Positions 1-5,729 of a stretch of 7,428 nt of DNA are shown piece after piece (the stretch's first letter is position 1; each line of letters opens with the position of its first letter). The notes beneath the pieces were generated by a model. That model did no database searches, was not told the DNA's origin, and was given only the letters and a program-made list of their open reading frames with translations. The DNA is taken from assembly GCA_004298605.1 (NCBI GenBank), contig SCPW01000319.1:1-7428 (forward strand), in the 5' to 3' direction. Both the position numbers and the translations under genes were made by a program. The stretch is from Gallionella sp. GTDB taxonomy: Bacteria > Pseudomonadota > Gammaproteobacteria > Burkholderiales > Gallionellaceae.

Positions 1-968
1 CAGACAACGGCGCTGTCAACTCCAACCAGGTGTCGAGCCAGGCTTCGAAAATCGGCCTGAGAGGCTCGGAAAGCCTGGCGGATGGCTTGAAAGCCATCTG
101 GCAGATCGAACAGCAGATCGACGTGGACAATAGCGGCGCTGTCGGCGCCAAAAACACGTTTGCCACCCGAAACAGCTTCGTCGGCCTGAGCGGCGATGGC
201 TGGGGCACCCTGGTTTTGGGCCGCCACGACACGCCGTACAAACTCGCGACCCGCAAACTGGACGTATTCGGCGATAGCCTCGCCGACAACCGCAGTTTGA
301 TGGGGCAGGCAGGCGCGCATGACGCCCGACCGACCGACACAGTGATTTACACCAGCCCTGCCATGGACGGTTTCACCGTGGCGGCTGCCCATGTGGCCGG
401 CGCGGAATCCGCGACGCTGAGCACCGATACCAAAGGCCGCGCATGGTCGCTGGCCGGCATGTATGACAAGGGCCCTCTCATCGCCTCGCTGGCTTACCAG
501 GTTTTTGATTATGGTTCTGCGGGCACAGGCCAGTTTGCCGGCACCGCCAATACCCGCTCGAAGGCTTATAAAGTGGGCGGCGGATACAAAATGGATGCGC
601 TTCAGGTCAACGCGGTTTACGAAAAAACCAGCGACAATACCGGCGCGGGTTTCACGGATAGCAAGGGGTTCAAAGCCTATTACCTTTCCGGCAAATACAG
701 CCTGGGCAACGATGCCGTGAAGCTGGCTTATACCCATGCGGGCGATTTGAACAAGGGCACGACCGGCACCGGCGCAAACCAGTTTACCGTCGGTTATGAC
801 CACAGCCTGAGTAAACGCACCACTGTTTACGCCCTGTATACCAGGCTGGACAACCGGGCGGCCGCGACCTACAAAATAAGCAATGCCGGTTCCACCGCAG
901 GCGGCATCGCGGTCGTTGCGGGCAACGATCCTTACGCCTGGTCGTTCGGCATGAAGCACACCTTCTAA
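1..968 (+). CDS. Gram-negative trimeric porin (Porin_4-like), 5'-truncated
   Basis: Outer-membrane beta-barrel porin for passive uptake of small hydrophilic solutes. The reading frame is open from base 3 to the TAA at 966-968, so about 321 residues are visible and the signal peptide plus first strand lie outside the window. The visible start reads SSQASKIGLRGSESLADGLK, followed by AIWQIEQQ, then SFVGLSGDGWGTLVLGRHDTPY. This is the classic first-strands-and-turn pattern of Burkholderia/Neisseria-type porins. The middle shows alternating hydrophobic/polar strands separated by Gly/Asn/Asp-rich loops. The protein ends in AWSFGMKHTF, with the C-terminal aromatic residue needed for BAM-dependent insertion. 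A strong intrinsic terminator follows directly, so this gene ends its transcript. The GTG at 30 is internal and not a start. Substrate specificity cannot be read from the sequence. Confidence 0.95.
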   Translation, partial: DNGAVNSNQVSSQASKIGLRGSESLADGLKAIWQIEQQIDVDNSGAVGAKNTFATRNSFVGLSGDGWGTLVLGRHDTPYKLATRKLDVFGDSLADNRSLMGQAGAHDARPTDTVIYTSPAMDGFTVAAAHVAGAESATLSTDTKGRAWSLAGMYDKGPLIASLAYQVFDYGSAGTGQFAGTANTRSKAYKVGGGYKMDALQVNAVYEKTSDNTGAGFTDSKGFKAYYLSGKYSLGNDAVKLAYTHAGDLNKGTTGTGANQFTVGYDHSLSKRTTVYALYTRLDNRAAATYKISNAGSTAGGIAVVAGNDPYAWSFGMKHTF

Positions 969-993
969 AACTCAACTCTCGCCGGATCGTTTT

Positions 994-1019
994 ACGGGCG
1001 CCGCCAGGCGCCCGTTTTT
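994..1019 (+). terminator. Intrinsic terminator of the porin gene
   Basis: A perfect 9-bp stem (ACGGGCGCC at 994-1002 with GGCGCCCGT at 1007-1015) closes a 4-base loop GCCA and runs into TTTTT at 1015-1019. It lies 26 bases after the porin stop. On the opposite strand the stem is not followed by T residues, so it serves the + strand porin rather than the converging lipoprotein gene. Confidence 0.93.
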
Positions 1020-1041
1020 CATGGCAGGCCGACCGGGCTTG

Positions 1042-1380
1042 TCACTGGCCGGGAACCGACCAATTGTAACCTCGCACGACTCCTTGACGGTCGAACTTGA
1101 TTTGCAACATTTTCACTTTTGCGCCCGACATATCGGGCAGCCTCCCCGAAGCAAGATAATATGTCCACTCATCGAAGCGTTCGCCGCCCGTATCCACGCT
1201 GACTCCCGCACCCGCCGGCGCACCGAGCCAGGCGCGAACCTGGCTCTGTGTGGATATGCCGCGCACGATTTTCGCTTCGAACGTGCGCAAGTCAAAATCC
1301 TGCCCCACTTGAACAGTGCTGCAAGCGGAGAGCAGGAAAGCAAATGCCGAAACGGCAACAACGCGCGAGAGATTGGACAT
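1042..1380 (-). CDS. Small BamE/SmpA-like outer-membrane lipoprotein
   Basis: A 112-residue predicted lipoprotein. The N terminus has one Arg, a hydrophobic stretch and the lipobox L-S-A-C, with the acylated Cys at residue 20. The +2 residue is Ser, which predicts outer-membrane sorting. The mature part carries IVRGISTQSQVRAWLGAP (about residues 38-55), the helix-turn signature of the SmpA/OmlA (BamE) fold, then a WTYYLASG strand and MLQIKFDRQGVVRGYNW, the usual closing beta strands. Two ATG codons are adjacent (1383 and 1380). The Shine-Dalgarno AGGAGG (1390-1385) leaves only one base before the first but four before the second, so I chose 1380; starting at 1383 adds one Met. The gene converges on the porin and is divergent from leuA. 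It may be a BamE paralogue or one of the many stand-alone small lipoproteins of this fold; there is no BAM gene nearby. Confidence 0.85.
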   Translation of the reverse strand: MSNLSRVVAVSAFAFLLSACSTVQVGQDFDLRTFEAKIVRGISTQSQVRAWLGAPAGAGVSVDTGGERFDEWTYYLASGRLPDMSGAKVKMLQIKFDRQGVVRGYNWSVPGQ

Positions 1381-1383
1381 CAT

Positions 1384-1557
1384 TCCTCCTTTGTTCAGGT
1401 TAAATGGGCTTCATCAAAGATACGGGGAACTCATGGCGCCACTTTAAACCATTGCCGGACAATTTCCAAAGCACGGGGGCGACACGGCCTTGCAAACAGC
1501 GCGCGCAGGCCGGAATATTGATTGGACAGCCCAGCCCGTTGCGCGGGGCGATAAAAC
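1384..1557. other. Non-coding divergent region, left half
   Basis: Between the lipoprotein start and the leuA leader I find no gene. The side facing the lipoprotein carries its Shine-Dalgarno (AAAGGAGG, - strand). On - a TATCTT hexamer (near 1418-1423) could be a weak -10, but no convincing -35 accompanies it. The + frame that stays open from 1404 into leuA has no ribosome binding site and no homology-like pattern. Confidence 0.5.
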
Positions 1558-1566
1558 TGGTAATAT
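1539..1566 (+). promoter_or_regulatory. Extended -10 promoter for the leuA leader
   Basis: TAATAT at 1561-1566 (5 of 6 to a TATAAT-type -10 if the order of the inner bases is relaxed, 4 of 6 strictly) is preceded by TGG at 1558-1560, which forms an extended -10 element (TGn). A weak -35, TTGCGC, lies at 1539-1544 with a 16-base spacer. Seven bases separate the -10 from the ATG at 1574, so the predicted first transcribed base is the A of that ATG or a base next to it. This is the geometry of leaderless mRNAs. No better promoter is visible between here and leuA. Confidence 0.55.
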
Positions 1567-1573
1567 TCGCCCC

Positions 1574-1654
1574 ATGCATTTCTCTACACACATCGCGACA
1601 CTTCACTCCACGTTCAGCCTGCTGGCCGCGCTGCTGCTGCGCGGCGCGCGCTAA
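1574..1654 (+). CDS. Putative leucine leader peptide (leuL-like), leaderless
   Basis: A 26-codon reading frame, ATG at 1574 to TAA at 1652-1654, 79 bases before leuA and in a different frame from it. The C-terminal half reads [12 protein letters not shown]. Six of 26 codons are Leu and five of these (all CTG) fall within seven codons (16, 17, 20, 21, 22). A Leu-codon run just upstream of 2-isopropylmalate synthase is the hallmark of ribosome-mediated attenuation, as in enterobacterial leuL, which also has a run of four Leu. There is no Shine-Dalgarno before the ATG; instead the promoter -10 ends seven bases upstream, which suggests translation from the very 5' end of the mRNA. The Leu codons overlap a 7-bp hairpin (1625-1645). 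The start, the leaderless mode and the regulatory role are inference. A chance short frame is possible, but position and composition argue against it. Confidence 0.55.
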   Translation: MHFSTHIATLHSTFSLLAALLLRGAR

Positions 1655-1702
1655 TCATACCCCCACAATTGAAGTAAGCGCGGCAACCTTGAGGGGTTGC
1701 GC
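1625..1702 (+). promoter_or_regulatory. Possible attenuator-type RNA structure upstream of leuA
   Basis: Hairpin A pairs GCCGCGC (1625-1631) with GCGCGGC (1639-1645) across the Leu codons of the leader peptide. Hairpin B pairs GCAACC (1683-1688) with GGTTGC (1695-1700) and extends by two more pairs past one bulged G. The motif GCGCGGC occurs again at 1678-1684, in the 5' arm of hairpin B, so 1625-1631 can pair with either copy and the two folds compete. Hairpin B is not followed by a T-run, so a canonical intrinsic terminator is not seen. It stands about 20 bases before the leuA ribosome binding site. Confidence 0.35.
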
Positions 1703-1733
1703 AGGTTTAACCTATTCGCATCGGAGTTTTATC

Positions 1734-3269
1734 ATGAAAGAACATTTAATTATTTTTGACACTACCTTGCGCGATGGCGAGCAGAGCCCCGGCGCGTCGA
1801 TGACCAAGGAAATGAAAATCCGCATCGCGCGCCAACTGGAAAAGCTGGGTGTCAATGTGATCGAGGCGGGTTTCGCCGCAGCCAGCCCGGGCGATTTCGA
1901 GGCGGTGCGGGCGGTGGCCGAAATCATCAAAGATTCGACGGTATGTTCGCTGGCGCGCGCGGGCGAGAATGACGTGCGCCGCGCCGGTGAAGCGATCCGG
2001 CCAGCCAAAGCGGGGCGCATCCACACCTTTATCGCCACCAGCCCGATCCACATGCAGCACAAGTTGCGCATGACGCCGGATCAAGTGGTCGAGCGCGCGG
2101 TCAGCGCGGTGAAATGGGCGCTGGAGTATACCGACGATGTGGAGTTTTCTGCGGAAGATGCGGTGCGTTCGGACATGGATTTTCTGGTGCGCGTGTTCGA
2201 TGCGGTAATACAGGCGGGCGCCAAAACGCTGAACGTGCCCGACACGGTGGGCTATTCCATTCCCGCATTGTGGGGTGAGCGCATCAAGCAATTGATCGAG
2301 CGCGTACCGGGCTCGGATAAGGTGATCTGGTCCACCCATTGCCACAACGATCTGGGCTTGGCGGTGGCGAACTCGCTGGCTGCGGTGATGAACGGTGTGC
2401 GCCAGGTGGAATGCACCATCAACGGCTTGGGCGAACGGGCCGGCAACGCCTCGCTGGAAGAAATCGTGATGGCGGTGAAAACCCGCCGCGATGTATTCAA
2501 CCTGGAAACCTCCATCGACACCACGCAGATCGTGCCGACTTCCAAGCTAGTGTCCAGCATTACCGGCTACCCGGTGCAGCCCAACAAAGCTATCGTCGGC
2601 GCGAACGCCTTCGCGCACGAATCGGGTATCCATCAGGATGGTGTGCTCAAACACCGCGAGACCTATGAAATCATGCGCGCCGAAGATGTGGGCTGGAACG
2701 CCAACAAATTAACCTTGGGCAAACTGTCCGGGCGCAATGCGCTGCGCCAGCGGTTCACCGCGCTGAACATCGAGTTCGCTTCGGAAGAGGCTTTCAATGC
2801 CGCCTTCCAGCGCTTCAAGGAACTGGCCGACCGCAAGCACGAAATTTTCGATGAAGACTTGCAGGCTTTGGTCAGCGATGAGGCCGTATCGCAGGTCAAC
2901 GAGCATTATCACCTGGTGTCTTTGCGCGCGCATTCAGAGACCGGCATACTGCCGGTGGCGCGCGTCGTGGTGAGCATTGACGGTGCGGAGCATCAGGCGG
3001 AAACGCAAGGCGGCGGCCCGGTAGATGCGACCTTTCAGGCGATCGAGCAAATCGTGCGCAGCGGCACCGAGCTGCAATTGTATTCGGTGAACAACATCAC
3101 CAGCGGCACCGATGCGCAAGGCGAAGTGACCGTGCGCCTGGCCAAAGGCGGGCGCATCGTGAACGGGCAAGGCGCGGACACCGACATCGTGGTGGCTTCC
3201 GCCAAGGCTTATCTGAACGCGCTCAACAAACTGCACAGCAAGCTGGAGCGGGCGCACCCGCAGGTGTAA
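1734..3269 (+). CDS. leuA: 2-isopropylmalate synthase
   Basis: Catalyses the first committed step of leucine synthesis: acetyl-CoA plus 2-oxoisovalerate gives 2-isopropylmalate, in the cytosol with a divalent metal. The protein has 511 residues, close to the usual 510-525 of the bacterial short form. The TIM-barrel domain opens with [16 protein letters not shown] (R13 and D14 catalytic/metal), has the HxH metal motif in STHCHNDLG (H202, H204) and [13 protein letters not shown] with N238. The linker holds HESGIHQDG. The C-terminal part, about residues 385-505, is the LeuA dimer/allosteric domain (for example [13 protein letters not shown] and [17 protein letters not shown]), through which leucine gives feedback inhibition. 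The start at 1734 is set by GGAG at 1723-1726 with a 7-base spacer and by alignment to the family N terminus. No other leu gene is in view. Control is probably through the upstream Leu-rich leader. Confidence 0.97.
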   Translation: MKEHLIIFDTTLRDGEQSPGASMTKEMKIRIARQLEKLGVNVIEAGFAAASPGDFEAVRAVAEIIKDSTVCSLARAGENDVRRAGEAIRPAKAGRIHTFIATSPIHMQHKLRMTPDQVVERAVSAVKWALEYTDDVEFSAEDAVRSDMDFLVRVFDAVIQAGAKTLNVPDTVGYSIPALWGERIKQLIERVPGSDKVIWSTHCHNDLGLAVANSLAAVMNGVRQVECTINGLGERAGNASLEEIVMAVKTRRDVFNLETSIDTTQIVPTSKLVSSITGYPVQPNKAIVGANAFAHESGIHQDGVLKHRETYEIMRAEDVGWNANKLTLGKLSGRNALRQRFTALNIEFASEEAFNAAFQRFKELADRKHEIFDEDLQALVSDEAVSQVNEHYHLVSLRAHSETGILPVARVVVSIDGAEHQAETQGGGPVDATFQAIEQIVRSGTELQLYSVNNITSGTDAQGEVTVRLAKGGRIVNGQGADTDIVVASAKAYLNALNKLHSKLERAHPQV

Positions 3270-3292
3270 TTTTTGGCGGTTGGTTGCGGCAG

Positions 3293-3315
3293 GCGGCGCA
3301 TGTTTCGTGCGCCGC
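3293..3315. other. Inverted repeat after leuA, not a canonical terminator
   Basis: A perfect 8-bp stem (GCGGCGCA at 3293-3300, TGCGCCGC at 3308-3315) with a 7-base loop lies 24 bases after the leuA stop. No T-run follows on either strand. It may still stabilise the 3' end of leuA mRNA or act with Rho. A second short hairpin, CAAACC/GGTTTG at 3352-3366, also lacks a T-run. The 107 bases between leuA and the converging Sel1 gene hold nothing else that I recognise. Confidence 0.3.
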
Positions 3316-3376
3316 TGCCCGGGAAAACCCGACATCGGCTTGTAATCCCGTCAAACCGTGGGTTTGCCGCACCGAA

Positions 3377-4105
3377 TTATTTGTGCTGGCCGGCCCACTC
3401 CCGCGCCAGCTTCTGCGATTCCTCAAGCTGCTGGGGAGTCATATCCGCTTCAACCAATTTCCTGTTATTTGCCGCTTCCTCACCCACCGCCGCCTCTGCC
3501 AGGCTGAACCATTTGTGCGCTTGCACCATATCCAGCGGCACACCTTGGCCGTTGGCGTACATCACCCCGAGGTTGAATTGCGCCGATGCGTTGCCCTGGT
3601 CGGCCGCCTTGCGGTACCACGATGCCGCCTCCTTATCGTCCTGCGGCACGCCCCGCCCGTTGGCGTACATCACGCCGAGATTGCTCTGCGCATCCGAAAC
3701 ACCTTGGTCGGCCGCCTTGCGGTACCACTCCGCCGCTTTTTTGTCGTCCTGCGGCACGCCTCGCCCCTTGCCGTACATCAGCCCAAGAAATGTTTGCGCG
3801 TCCGCATCCCCCTGATCGGCCGCCCTGCAGTACCACGATGCGGCCTCCTTATCGTCCTGCGGCAGGCCTTGCCCGTTGGCGTACATGAATCCGAGGACGC
3901 TCTGCGCCAGCGCATTGCCCTGCTCGGCAAGCGGTTTCAATTCTTTTGACGCGACAGCGTAATCCCCCTTCCCGTGGGCATCGATTCCCTCCTGCAAACC
4001 GGCCTGCGCACCCATGCCGAACGCCAGAGAAAACATCGTTAAAATTGTGCTGGAAAAAGCTCTCATCATTGCGTTGCCCATAGTTTGTCCCCAAGATGCC
4101 TTCAA
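3377..4105 (-). CDS. Secreted Sel1-like repeat (TPR-like) protein
   Basis: A 242-residue exported protein made of Sel1-like repeats, helical scaffolds that bind partner proteins. Residues 1-35 look like a signal peptide: Arg at 15, a hydrophobic core, then GMGAQA before GLQEG. Four 36-residue repeats begin at about residues 63, 99, 135 and 171, each on the pattern G-x-A-x-A-Q-x-x-L-G-x-M-Y-x-x-G-x-G-V-P-x-D, then A-x-x-W-(Y/F) and AADQ. The tail MTPQQLEESQKLAREW is usual for short secreted Sel1 proteins. The TTG at 4105 is chosen because a full GGAGG (4116-4112) stands six bases before it. The in-frame ATG at 4081 (preceded by a weaker GGGGA) gives a 234-residue form with a more ordinary signal peptide. 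A consensus -10 lies upstream. The gene is divergent from the small exported protein at 4263. Its partner and process cannot be read from the sequence. Confidence 0.9.
   Translation of the reverse strand: MKASWGQTMGNAMMRAFSSTILTMFSLAFGMGAQAGLQEGIDAHGKGDYAVASKELKPLAEQGNALAQSVLGFMYANGQGLPQDDKEAASWYCRAADQGDADAQTFLGLMYGKGRGVPQDDKKAAEWYRKAADQGVSDAQSNLGVMYANGRGVPQDDKEAASWYRKAADQGNASAQFNLGVMYANGQGVPLDMVQAHKWFSLAEAAVGEEAANNRKLVEADMTPQQLEESQKLAREWAGQHK
3488..3919 (-). repeat. Four tandem 108-base Sel1 repeat units
   Basis: The coding repeats lie at 3919-3812, 3811-3704, 3703-3596 and 3595-3488 (the last one diverged at its end). Units 1 and 3 match best at DNA level: around 3832-3862 and 3616-3646 they differ at one position, exactly 216 bases apart, whereas unit 2 differs more (DKKAAEWY against DKEAASWY). 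Confidence 0.85.
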
Positions 4106-4143
4106 ATTGCGCCTCCGAAATTGCCGCGGTTACGGCGCATGAA

Positions 4144-4149
4144 ATTATA
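4144..4149 (-). promoter_or_regulatory. -10 box of the Sel1-repeat gene
   Basis: A perfect TATAAT on the - strand, 38 bases before the TTG start and about 27 bases before the GGAGG ribosome binding site. Transcription would begin near 4137, giving a 5' leader of about 32 bases. No good -35 hexamer is present at 16-18 bases, so an activator may be needed or the -10 is compensating. Confidence 0.5.
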
Positions 4150-4262
4150 CAGCATGGCATGAGCCAGAAAGCGGGGTGCGGGCGCGCTGCCACCCTTTCA
4201 TCAATGGAGCAATTATGTTATTTTCGCGGCCATCGTTTATGTTTTTAACGGAAGAGAAATCT

Positions 4263-4691
4263 ATGAGGATCGCACTACTGGTTGTTTCAATATTTATTTC
4301 CGGTTATTCCTTTGCGGGGGGTCAGGACAAGACTTCCCAATGCCTGGAAGGGTTGAAAAACGACGGCAGGCTTTCTCCGATCGCAAACCATGTGGCGCTC
4401 GATGGGCAAGATACGGCCAGCCCCCAAATGCTGGCCGACGGGACGCGCCCCGATGCGCGGCAGCAACATGCCATAGCCGAATGGATCGACGCCCGGTCAG
4501 AGTGTATCAATTTCACCCCGACCCAGGTTTCGGTCAGCCTGCACATGAATTTTCTGGGCATTGTGCCGGGTCTGTACAACGGCCAGATGACTTTTGGCGA
4601 ATTCAACAATAAATGGCGGGCGCTGTTCGAGGAAACCACAAAAGCGCCCGGGAAAATGCCCGACGACCCGCACATTCACCACCACCATTAG
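4263..4691 (+). CDS. Small exported protein of unknown function with His-rich C terminus
   Basis: I do not recognise this 142-residue protein. It has a compact signal peptide, MRIALLVVSIFISGYSFA, with likely cleavage before GGQDK, so it should be periplasmic or secreted. The mature part has two Cys (residues 27 and 81), which could form a disulfide, and a motif YNGQMTFGEFNNKW at about 105-118. It ends in DDPHIHHHH, five His in the last six residues, which could bind metal. GGAAGAG at 4250-4256 sits six bases before the chosen ATG. An alternative in-frame ATG at 4215 also has GGAG (4206-4209) and would add 16 residues before the signal peptide; the compact signal favours 4263. It is divergent from the Sel1 gene and 100 bases ahead of the sigma factor. 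Base composition at the 5' end is richer in AT than the neighbours. Confidence 0.75.
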   Translation: MRIALLVVSIFISGYSFAGGQDKTSQCLEGLKNDGRLSPIANHVALDGQDTASPQMLADGTRPDARQQHAIAEWIDARSECINFTPTQVSVSLHMNFLGIVPGLYNGQMTFGEFNNKWRALFEETTKAPGKMPDDPHIHHHH

Positions 4692-4749
4692 CGGGTGCGG
4701 GCTACCGGCCTGCCCGGGCTTCCGGCGTCACTCTTTCACGCGGCACAAA

Positions 4750-4762
4750 TAGCAATTTGCTA
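4750..4762. promoter_or_regulatory. 13-base palindrome upstream of the sigma factor gene
   Basis: TAGCAA (4750-4755), a central T, then TTGCTA (4757-4762): a perfect 6-bp inverted repeat. It lies 17 bases before the AAGGAG ribosome binding site of the sigma gene, inside the only room available for its promoter. It could be an operator for a dimeric regulator. I see no convincing -35/-10 pair for the housekeeping sigma here. Confidence 0.25.
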
Positions 4763-4791
4763 CCATTCGCGCTCGCGCAAGGAGTATCAAA

Positions 4792-5361
4792 CTGGCTAGC
4801 CCCACCGAACTGTCCCAATTTCTCGGCACGGTAGAACGCCGCGCCTACAAGCAAGCGATGTTCGCCACGCATAACGAGCACACCGCGCTGGATATCGTGC
4901 AGGACGCGATGGTCAAGCTCGCCGAAAAATATGGCGATAAGCCGGTCGCGGAATTGCCGCTGTTATTCCAGCGCATCCTGCAAAACACCATCCGCGATTA
5001 TTACCGCAGACAAAAGGTGAGGAACGCCTGGATGACCTTGTTCTCATCGCTGGCGCCCAAAAATGAAACGGACGAATATGATCCGCTCGACAGCCTGAGA
5101 GACGACGAAAATCAGAGCACGCCCGCCGCGCCGGATGAATCCTTGCAGCAAAACCAGGTTATCGCGCTGATCGAACAAGCGCTGGGCAAACTTCCGGCCC
5201 GTCAACGCGAAGCCTTCCTGCTGCGTTACTGGGAGGGGATGGACACGACCGAAACCGCCTCGGCGATGGGGTGCTCGGAAGGGAGCGTAAAAACCCACTG
5301 TTCGCGCGCGGCACACGCGCTTGCCGTGTCCCTCAAGGCAAAAGGAGTAGAACTACCATGA
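4792..5361 (+). CDS. ECF-type RNA polymerase sigma factor, probable CTG start
   Basis: A sigma-70 family protein of the ECF type that directs RNA polymerase to a special promoter set. From the CTG at 4792 it has 189 residues, the normal ECF length. Region 2 spans about residues 10-80 (LDIVQDAMVKLAEKYGDK, then FQRILQNTIRDYYRRQK for -10 recognition). A linker of about 40 acidic and polar residues follows. Region 4 (about 124-180) has LGKLPARQREAFLLRYWEGM and the helix-turn-helix ETASAMGCSEGSVKTHCSRA for -35 recognition. The first in-frame ATG (4858) would cut off 22 residues (ASPTELSQFLGTVERRAYKQ and two more) that belong to the start of region 2, and has no ribosome binding site. AAGGAG at 4779-4784 stands exactly seven bases before CTG. 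An upstream stop at 4750 limits other choices. The next gene overlaps by ATGA, which implies one operon and coupled translation. Confidence 0.88.
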   Translation: MASPTELSQFLGTVERRAYKQAMFATHNEHTALDIVQDAMVKLAEKYGDKPVAELPLLFQRILQNTIRDYYRRQKVRNAWMTLFSSLAPKNETDEYDPLDSLRDDENQSTPAAPDESLQQNQVIALIEQALGKLPARQREAFLLRYWEGMDTTETASAMGCSEGSVKTHCSRAAHALAVSLKAKGVELP

Positions 5362-5708
5362 ACACAAATAATCATCCGCAGGAAATCGATCCGGAACAGG
5401 TTGCCCGGCTGCTCACGCGCTCCGCACAGCAGCTCGATGGCAATACCGTGGCCGCACTGCGCCGGGCGCGCGACATTGCGCTGGAGAGGCAGTTGCCGGG
5501 CAAGCCGGTTTTCGCGTTGAGCACGGGACGCGGCACGCACGGGCTGATGCCGCATTCCGCCTACCAGTGGGCGGCGACAGCCATCCTGCTGGTAGCGGTG
5601 CTTGCCGGTGGCATAAGCTACTGGCATCATACGCAAGAGCCCGACATAAGCCACCTCGATGTGGCCATCCTGACCGACGACTTGCCGCTGGAAGTTTTTG
5701 TCGATTAA
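5358..5708 (+). CDS. DUF3619 family single-TM protein, candidate anti-sigma factor
   Basis: A 116-residue protein that I place in DUF3619 from memory of the family and from its position. Residues 1-68 are soluble and basic (DPEQVARLLTRSAQQLDGNT, then LRRARDIALERQ). One membrane segment covers about 70-88 (YQWAATAILLVAVLAGGISY). The short C-terminal part ends in ILTDDLPLEVFVD. With the basic side at the N terminus it should sit N-in/C-out in the inner membrane. The start ATG overlaps the sigma stop (ATGA) and has AAAGGAG at 5341-5347, ten bases upstream. Genes directly after an ECF sigma, coding a short cytoplasmic region and one TM helix, are often anti-sigma factors; this one has no ZAS zinc motif (HxxxCxxC), so that role is inference only. 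Confidence 0.82.
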   Translation: MNTNNHPQEIDPEQVARLLTRSAQQLDGNTVAALRRARDIALERQLPGKPVFALSTGRGTHGLMPHSAYQWAATAILLVAVLAGGISYWHHTQEPDISHLDVAILTDDLPLEVFVD

Positions 5709-5729
5709 TTTTTAACTTGTTTTGAATCT

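Noticed and set aside
1021..1521. Open frame of 166 codons on + opposite the lipoprotein gene
   Set aside because: The - strand frame has a lipobox, a BamE-like pattern and a strong ribosome binding site; the + frame has none of these.
1404..1733. In-frame N-terminal extension of leuA back to the ATG at 1404
   Set aside because: No ribosome binding site at 1404, the extension has no sensible protein pattern, and the family N terminus ([10 protein letters not shown]) begins right after the ATG at 1734, which has GGAG at proper spacing.
1746..2345. Open frame of about 200 codons on - opposite leuA
   Set aside because: Its His/Arg-rich translation is the usual shadow of a GC-rich gene; leuA on + is beyond doubt.
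3293..3366. Intrinsic terminator for leuA or the Sel1 gene
   Set aside because: The two hairpins present (3293-3315 and 3352-3366) have no T-run following on either strand.
3488..3919. CRISPR-like or satellite array suggested by regular 108-base repeats
   Set aside because: The repeats are in frame, encode Sel1 units and have no spacers.
4663..4691. His tail as vector-derived affinity tag or assembly contamination
   Set aside because: The run is interrupted (HIHHHH), has no linker or vector sequence after the stop, and the flanking DNA continues normally into the sigma operon.
4698..4716. Terminator after the His-tailed protein gene (CGGGC/GCCCG)
   Set aside because: The stem is only five pairs with a nine-base loop and no T-run follows.
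4858..5361. Sigma factor starting at the first ATG (4858)
   Set aside because: It removes the beginning of region 2 and has no Shine-Dalgarno; the CTG at 4792 has AAGGAG seven bases upstream.
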